Below are positions 52,965 through 61,636 of a stretch of 64,000 nt of DNA, in pieces. Position 1 is the stretch's first letter, and every line of letters begins with the position of its first letter. The translations under genes and the position numbers were made by a program. Source of the DNA: Megalopta genalis (Eukaryota > Arthropoda > Insecta > Hymenoptera > Halictidae); assembly GCF_051020955.1 (NCBI RefSeq), contig NW_027476251.1, positions 124,001 to 188,000 on the forward strand, written 5' to 3'. Below the pieces are notes generated by a model. That model saw nothing but the letters and a program-made list of their open reading frames with translations, was not told the origin of the DNA and made no database searches.

Positions 52965-55900
52965 AACAAACGAGAAAGCTTCAAATCCATGCGATACACA
53001 TGATGTAGCTGTAAATCAATGCGACTTAGAAGGTTTAGCTTCAAATCCATGCAAAACGAACGATTTAGCATCAGATACTTGCGATATAAGTGATATAGCT
53101 TCAAATGCAGGCGAATGAAACGAGTATGCTGCAAAAACTATGCGAGACACATGATTTAGCTTCAAATGAATGCGAAGTAGAAGGCTTGGCTTCAAATCCA
53201 TGCGAAACAAATGGATTCGCTTCAAATACTCTCGATATTAGTGATATAGCTTCAAATGCAGGCGAAACAAAAGAGTTAGCTTCGAATCCATGCGAAACGA
53301 ATGATTTAGCTTCAAATACTTGCGAAAAAATGATATAGCTTGAAATGCAGGCGAAACAAACGAGTTAGCTTCAAATCAATGCGAAACACATGATTTAGCT
53401 CCAAATCAACGCGAAGTAGCAGGATGGCTTCAAATCTATGCGAAACAAACGATTTAGCATCAAGTACTTACGATATGAGTGATAAAGATTCAAATGCAGG
53501 CCAAACAGACGAGTTAGCTTCAAATCCATGAGAAACACATGATTTAGCTTCAAATCAATGCGAAGTAGAGGGCTTAGCTTCAAATCCATGCGAAACGAAT
53601 GATTTAGCGTCAAATACTTGCGAATGTAAGGGATACAGCTTCAAATGTATGCGAAACAAACGAGTTTGCTTCAAATACTTGCGATATAAATGAAGTAGGT
53701 TCAAAAGCTGGAAAAACGAACGAGTCAGATTCAAATCCATGCGAAACACATGATTTAGATGCAAATCAATGCGACGTAGAAGGCTTAGCTCCAAATCCAT
53801 GCGAAACGAATGATTTAGCTTCAAATCAGTGCGAAGTAGAAGACTCAGGTTCAAATCATTGCGCTTCAAATGGTTTATCTTCAAATACTTGTAAATACAT
53901 GATTTAGCTTCAACTGCATGAGAAACAAACGAGCTAGATTCAAATCCATGCCAAACACATGATTTAGCTTCAAATCCATGCCAAACACATGATTTAGCTT
54001 CAAATCCATGGGATGTAGAAGGTTTAGCTTCAAATCCATGTGGAATACATTATTTAGCTGCAAATCAGTGCGAAGTAGAAGGCTCAGGTTCAAATCAATG
54101 CGATTCAAATGGTTTATCTTCAAATACTTGTGAAAGACATGATTTAGCTTCAACTGCATGCGAAACCAACGAGTTAGCTTCAAGTCCACGCGAAACACAT
54201 GATTTAGTTTCAAATCAATGCGAAACGAAAGTTTTAGCTTCAAATACTTGCGAATATGAGGGATACATCTTCAAATGCATGCGAAACAAACGAGTTAGCT
54301 TCAAATCCATGCGAAACACATGATTTCTCTTCAAATCAATGCGATGTAGAAGGATCAGCTTCAAATCCATGCGACGCATATGATTTAGCTTCAAATACTT
54401 GCGATATAAGTGATATAGCTTCAAAAGCTGGAGCAACAAACGAGGTAGCTACAATTCCATGCGAAACACATGATTTAGATTCAAATCAATACGATGTAGA
54501 AGGTTTAGCTTCAAATCCAAGCGAAACACATATGATTTAGCTTCAAATCCATGGGCATCACATGATTTAGGTTCATTGCCATGGTAAACACATGATTTAG
54601 CTTCACATACATGCGAAACAAATGGTTTAGCTTCTAATACTTGTCATATACATGATATAGCTCCAACTGCATGCGAAACAAACGAGTTAGCTTCAAATCC
54701 ATGCGAAACACATAAATTCAGATGCAAATCAATGCGATGTAGAAGGTTTAGCTTCAAATCCAAGCCAAACAAACACATGATTTAGCTTCAAATCCATGGG
54801 ATGTAGAAGGTTTAGCTTCAAATCCATGAGAAACAAATGATTTAGCTTCAGATACTTGCGATATAAGAGATATAGCTTCAAAATCTGGAGGAACAAACGA
54901 GGTAGCTTCAATTCCATGCGAAACAAATGATTTAGCTTTAAATCAATGCGAAGTAGAGGGATTAGCTTCAAATCCATGAGAAACACATATGATTTAGCTT
55001 CAAATACTTGCGATATAAATGAAGTAACTTCAAATGCAGAGGATACAATCAAGTTAGCTTCAAATCCATGCAAAACACATGATTAAGCTTCAAATCCATG
55101 GACAACACATGATTTAGGTTCATTGTCATGGTAAACACATGATTTAGCTTCACATACATGCGGAAGAAATGGTTTAGATTCAAATACTTGTGATATACAT
55201 GATTTACCTTCAACTGCATGCGACACAAACGAGTTAGCTTCAAATCCATGCGAAACACATGATTCAGATGCAACTCAATGCGATGTAGAAGGTTTAGCTT
55301 CAAATCCATGCCAAACACATGATTTAGCTTCAAATCCATGGGATGTAGAAGGTTTAGCTTCAAATCCATGAGAAACAAATAATTTAGCTTCAGATACTTG
55401 CGATATAAATGATATAGATTCAACTGCATGCGAAAAAAACGATTCAGCTTCAAATCCAAGGGAAACACATGATTTAGCTTCAAATCAATGCGATGTAGAA
55501 GGATTAGCTTCAAATCCATGCGAAACACTTCATTCAGATTCAAATCAATGCGATGTAGAAGGTTTAGCTTCAAATCTATGCGAAACAAATGATTGAGCTT
55601 CCAACACTTGGGATATAGGTGGTATATTTTCAACTGCATGCGAAACAAACGAGTTACCTTCAAATCCACGCGAAACTCATGAGTTAGCTTCAAATCAATG
55701 CGATGTAGAAGGTTTAGCTTTAAATCCATGCGATACAAATGATTGAGTTTCAAACACTTGGATAAAGGTGATATAGATTCAACTGCATGCGAAACAAACG
55801 AGTTACCTTCAAATCCACGCGAAACACATGATTTAGCTTCAAATCAATGCGATGTAGAAGGTTTAGCTTCGAATCCATGCGATACACAAGATTTAGCTTC

Positions 55901-57050
55901 AAATCAATGCGATGTAGAAGGTTCAGCTTCAAATCCATGCGACGCATATGATTTAGCTTCAAATACTTGCGATATAAGTGATATAGCTTCAAAAGCAGGA
56001 GGAACAAACGAGGTAGCTTCAATTCCATGCGAAACACATTATTTAGCTGCAAATCAGTGCGAAGTAGTAGACTCATGTTCAAATCAATGCGATTCAAATG
56101 GTTCATCTTCAAATACTTGTGAAAGACATGATTTAGCTTAAACTGCATGCGAAACAAACGAGCTAGCTTCAAGTCCATGCGAAACACGTGATTTAGCTTC
56201 AAATCAATGCGATGTAGAAGGTTTAGCTTTAAATCCATGCGATACACAAGATTTAGCTTCAAATCAATGCGATGTAGAAGGTTTAGCTTCAAATCCATGC
56301 GAAACGCATGATTTAGCTTCAAATACTTGCGAATATAAGGGATACAGCTTCAAATGCATGCGAAACAAACGAGAAAGCTTCAAATACTTGCGATATATAT
56401 GAAACAGCTTCAAATGCAGACAAAACAAACGTGTTAGCTTCACATCCGTGCGAAACACATGATTTAGCTAGATATCCAAGGGAAACACATGATTTAGCTT
56501 CAAATCAATGCGAAGTAGAAGGCTTATCTTCAAATTTCTTGCGATACAAATCGTTTAGCTTCAAACGCAGGCGAAACAAACGAGTTAGCTTCAGATCCAT
56601 GCGAAATACATGATTTAGCTTCAAATCAATTCGAAGTAGAAGGCTTTGCTTCAAATCCAAACGAGACACATGATTTAGCTTCAAATCAGTGCGAAGTAGA
56701 AGGCTTAGCTTCAAATCCATGCGAAACACACGATTTAGCTTCAAATCAATGCGATGTAGAAGGTTTAGATTCAAATCCATGCGAAACAAATGATTTAGCT
56801 TCAGATACTTGTGATATAAGTGATATAGATTCTACTGCATGCGAAAAAAATGATTCAGCTTCAAATCCAAGGGAAACGCATGATTTAACTTCAAATCAAT
56901 GCGAAGTAAAAGGGTTAGCTTCAAATCCATGCGAAACGAATGATTTAGCATCAAATACTTGCGAATATAAGTGAGATAGCTTCACATCCAGGCGAAACAA
57001 ACGAGTTAGCTTCAAATACTTGCGATATAAGTGATATAGCTTCATTATAT

Positions 57051-57085
57051 AGTATAGTGGTTTAGCCTCAAATCCATACTATACT
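57051..57085. repeat. AT-rich inverted repeat, copy 4
   Basis: The same arms and spacer at offset 17940 from copy 1 (exactly 598 units). The corresponding place in the next duplicate, around 61376, lacks it because of a deletion. Confidence 0.8.
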
Positions 57086-57737
57086 CAGGATTTAGCTTCA
57101 AATCAATTCGACGTAGAAAGTTCAGCTTCAAGTCCATGCGACACATATGATTTAGCTTGAAATACTTGCGATATAAGTGATATAGCTTCAAAAGCAGGGG
57201 AAACAAACGAGGTAGCTTCAGTTCTATGCGAAACAAATGATTTAGCTTCAAATCAATGCGAAGTACAAGGCTTAGGTTCAAATCCATGCGAAACAAATGG
57301 TTTAGCTACAAATAATGGTGATATACATTATTTAGCTACAACTGCATGCGAAACAAACAAGTTAGCTTCAAATCCATGCGAAACACATGATTTAGCTTCA
57401 AATCAATGCGATGTAGAAGGTTTAGCTTCAAATCCATGCGATACACAAGATTTAGCTTCAAATCAATTCGATGTAGAAGGTTCAGCTTCAAATCCATGCG
57501 ACACAAATGATTTAGCTTCAAATACTTGCGATATAAGTGATATAGCTTCAAAAGCAGGAGGAACAAACGAGGTAGCTTCAATTCTATGCGAAACATATGA
57601 ATTAGCTTCAAATCAATGCGAAGTAGAAGGCTTAGCTTCAAATCCATGCGAAACGAATGATTTAGCATCAAATATAGCTTGAAATGCAGGCGAAACAAAC
57701 GAGTTAGCTTCAGATCCATGCGAAATACATGATTTAG

Positions 57738-57756
57738 CTTCGAAAAAAATTCGAAG
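57738..57756. repeat. Perfect hairpin cttcgaa-A5-ttcgaag, copy 2
   Basis: Identical to the hairpin at 41867-41885 (offset 15871). Confidence 0.78.
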
Positions 57757-59385
57757 TAGAAGGCTTTGCTTCAAATCCCAGCGAGACACATGATTTAGCT
57801 TGAAATCAGTGCGAAGTAGAAGGCTCAGCTTCAAATCGATGCGAATCTAATAGTTCGGCTTCAGATTCTTGTGAAATACATGATTTAGATTCAACTGCAT
57901 GTGAAACAAACGTGTTAGCTTCAAATCCACGAGAAACAGATGATTTAGCTTCAAATCAATGCGAAGTAGAGGGCTTAGCTTCAAATCCATGCGAAACGAA
58001 TGATTTAGCGTCAAATACTTGCGAATGTAAGGGATACAGCTTCAAATGTATGCGAAACAAACGAGTTTGCTTCAAATACTTGCGATATAAATGAAGTAGG
58101 TTCAAAAGCTGGAAAAACGAACGAGTCAGATTCAAATCCATGCGAAACACATGATTTAGATGCAAATCAATGCGACGTAGAAGGCTTAGCTCCAAATCCA
58201 TGCGAAACGAATGATTTAGCTTCAAATCAGTGCGAAGTAGAAGACTCAGGTTCAAATCATTGCGCTTCAAATGGTTTATCTTCAAATACTTGTAAATACA
58301 TGATTTAGCTTCAACTGCATGAGAAACAAACGAGCTAGATTCAAATCCATGCCAAACACATGATTTAGCTTCAAATCCATGCCAAACACATGATTTAGCT
58401 TCAAATCCATGGGATGTAGAAGGTTTAGCTTCAAATCCATGTGGAATACATTATTTAGCTGCAAATCAGTGCGAAGTAGAAGGCTCAGGTTCAAATCAAT
58501 GCGATTCAAATGGTTTATCTTCAAATACTTGTGAAAGACATGATTTAGCTTCAACTGCATGCGAAACCAACGAGTTAGCTTCAAGTCCACGCGAAACACA
58601 TGATTTAGTTTCAAATCAATGCGAAACGAAAGTTTTAGCTTCAAATACTTGCGAATATGAGGGATACATCTTCAAATGCATGCGAAACAAACGAGTTAGC
58701 TTCAAATCCATGCGAAACACATGATTTCTCTTCAAATCAATGCGATGTAGAAGGATCAGCTTCAAATCCATGCGACGCATATGATTTAGCTTCAAATACT
58801 TGCGATATAAGTGATATAGCTTCAAAAGCTGGAGCAACAAACGAGGTAGCTACAATTCCATGCGAAACACATGATTTAGATTCAAATCAATACGATGTAG
58901 AAGGTTTAGCTTCAAATCCAAGCGAAACACATATGATTTAGCTTCAAATCCATGGGCATCACATGATTTAGGTTCATTGCCATGGTAAACACATGATTTA
59001 GCTTCACATACATGCGAAACAAATGGTTTAGCTTCTAATACTTGTCATATACATGATATAGCTCCAACTGCATGCGAAACAAACGAGTTAGCTTCAAATC
59101 CATGCGAAACACATAAATTCAGATGCAAATCCATGGGATGTAGAAGGTTTAGCTTCAAATCCATGAGAAACAAATGATTTAGCTTCAGATACTTGCGATA
59201 TAAGAGATATAGCTTCAAAATCTGGAGGAACAAACGAGGTAGCTTCAATTCCATGCGAAACAAATGATTTAGCTTTAAATCAATGCGAAGTAGAGGGATT
59301 AGCTTCAAATCCATGAGAAACACATATGATTTAGCTTCAAATACTTGCGATATAAATGAAGTAACTTCAAATGCAGAGGATACAA

Positions 59386-60660
59386 TCAAGTTAGCTTCAA
59401 ATCCATGCAAAACACATGATTAAGCTTCAAATCCATGGACAACACATGATTTAGGTTCATTGTCATGGTAAACACATGATTTAGCTTCACATACATGCGG
59501 AAGAAATGGTTTAGATTCAAATACTTGTGATATACATGATTTACCTTCAACTGCATGCGACACAAACGAGTTAGCTTCAAATCCATGCGAAACACATGAT
59601 TCAGATGCAACTCAATGCGATGTAGAAGGTTTAGCTTCAAATCCATGCCAAACACATGATTTAGCTTCAAATCCATGGGATGTAGAAGGTTTAGCTTCAA
59701 ATCCATGAGAAACAAATAATTTAGCTTCAGATACTTGCGATATAAATGATATAGATTCAACTGCATGCGAAAAAAACGATTCAGCTTCAAATCCAAGGGA
59801 AACACATGATTTAGCTTCAAATCAATGCGATGTAGAAGGATTAGCCTCAAATCCATGCGAAACACTTCATTCAGATTCAAATCAATGCGATGTAGAAGGT
59901 TTAGCTTCAAATCTATGCGAAACAAATGATTGAGCTTCCAACACTTGGGATATAGGTGGTATATTTTCAACTGCATGCGAAACAAACGAGTTACCTTCAA
60001 ATCCACGCGAAACACATGAGTTAGCTTCAAATCAATGCGATGTAGAAGGTTTAGCTTTAAATCCATGCGATACAAATGATTGAGTTTCAAACACTTGGGA
60101 TAAAGGTGATATAGATTCAACTGCATGCGAAACAAACGAGTTACCTTCAAATCCACGCGAAACACATGATTTAGCTTCAAATCAATGCGATGTAGAAGGT
60201 TTAGCTTCGAATCCATGCGATACACAAGATTTAGCTTCAAATCAATGCGATGTAGAAGGTTCAGCTTCAAATCCATGCGACGCATATGATTTAGCTTCAA
60301 ATACTTGCGATATAAGTGATATAGCTTCAAAAGCAGGAGGAACAAACGAGGTAGCTTCAATTCCATGCGAAACACATTATTTAGCTGCAAATCAGTGCGA
60401 AGTAGTAGACTCATGTTCAAATCAATGCGATTCAAATGGTTCATCTTCAAATACTTGTGAAAGACATGATTTAGCTTAAACTGCATGCGAAACAAACGAG
60501 CTAGCTTCAAGTCCATGCGAAACACGTGATTTAGCTTCAAATCAATGCGATGTAGAAGGTTTAGCTTTAAATCCATGCGATACACAAGATTTAGCTTCAA
60601 ATCAATGCGATGTAGAAGGTTTAGCTTCAAATCCATGCGAAACGCATGATTTAGCTTCAA
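59386..60660 (-). other. 424-codon open repeat frame, copy, judged not a gene
   Basis: This is the counterpart of 37108-38382 at offset 22278, differing by at least one residue (a K to R change in one decapeptide). It is composed only of decapeptide repeats and overlaps open frames on the plus strand. I treat it as a by-product of the 30-bp period. Confidence 0.5.
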
Positions 60661-61636
60661 ATACTTGCGAATATAAGGGATACAGCTTCAAATGCATGCG
60701 AAACAAACGAGAAAGCTTCAAATACTTGCGATATATATGAAACAGCTTCAAATGCAGACAAAACAAACGTGTTAGCTTCACATCCGTGCGAAACACATGA
60801 TTTAGCTAGATATCCAAGGGAAACACATGATTTAGCTTCAAATCAATGCGAAGTAGAAGGCTTATCTTCAAATTTCTTGCGATACAAATCGTTTAGCTTC
60901 AAACGCAGGCGAAACAAACGAGTTAGCTTCAGATCCATGCGAAATACATGATTTAGCTTCAAATCAATTCGAAGTAGAAGGCTTTGCTTCAAATCCAAAC
61001 GAGACACATGATTTAGCTTCAAATCAGTGCGAAGTAGAAGGCTTAGCTTCAAATCCATGCGAAACACACGATTTAGCTTCAAATCAATGCGATGTAGAAG
61101 GTTTAGATTCAAATCCATGCGAAACAAATGATTTAGCTTCAGATACTTGTGATATAAGTGATATAGATTCAACTGCATGCGAAAAAAATGATTCAGCTTC
61201 AAATCCAAGGGAAACGCATGATTTAACTTCAAATCAATGCGAAGTAAAAGGGTTAGCTTCAAATCCATGCGAAACGAATGATTTAGCATCAAATACTTGC
61301 GAATATAAGTGAGATAGCTTCACATCCAGGCGAAACAAACGAGTTAGCTTCAAATACTTGCGATATAAGTGATATAGATTCAAATACAGGCGAAACGAAC
61401 GAGTTAGCTTCAAATCCATGAGAAACACATGATTCATTTGCAAATCAATACGATGTAGAAGGTTTAGCTTCAAATCCATGCGAAACAAATGATTTAGCTT
61501 CAAATCAATGCGAAGTACAAGGCTTAGGTTCAAATCCATGCGAAACAAATGGTTTAGCTACAAATAATGGTGATATACATTATTTAGCTACAACTGCATG
61601 CGAAACAAACAAGTTAGCTTCAAATCCATGCGAAAC

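Larger units (their letters stand above)
49590..53540. repeat. Most degenerate part of the array
   Basis: Units here vary more than elsewhere: tcgaaatgaatg-like, gttcggggaaac, cacttgtaaaag, a deletion in gcttcaatgcaggcg near 51160, and a singular unit at 52215-52245. A 430-bp pair at about 49660-50090 and 51489-51920 (offset 1830, exactly 61 units after a one-base shift) has clearly more differences than the other pairs. The stretch at 52326-52480 resembles the 2.15-2.35 kb units. This looks like older, less homogenised array. Confidence 0.75.
53541..61376. repeat. 4.3-4.4-kb tandem pair
   Basis: About 53541-54728 matches 57942-59129 at offset 4401. After a 64-bp loss in the second copy the offset is 4337 (54789 to 59126). 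After a one-base loss in the first copy at about 55759 it is 4338 (56264 to 60602). The first copy also matches 36.8-39.1 kb at offsets 17941/17940, and the second matches it at 22278, so this pair contains a further dispersed duplicate of that region. Confidence 0.86.
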
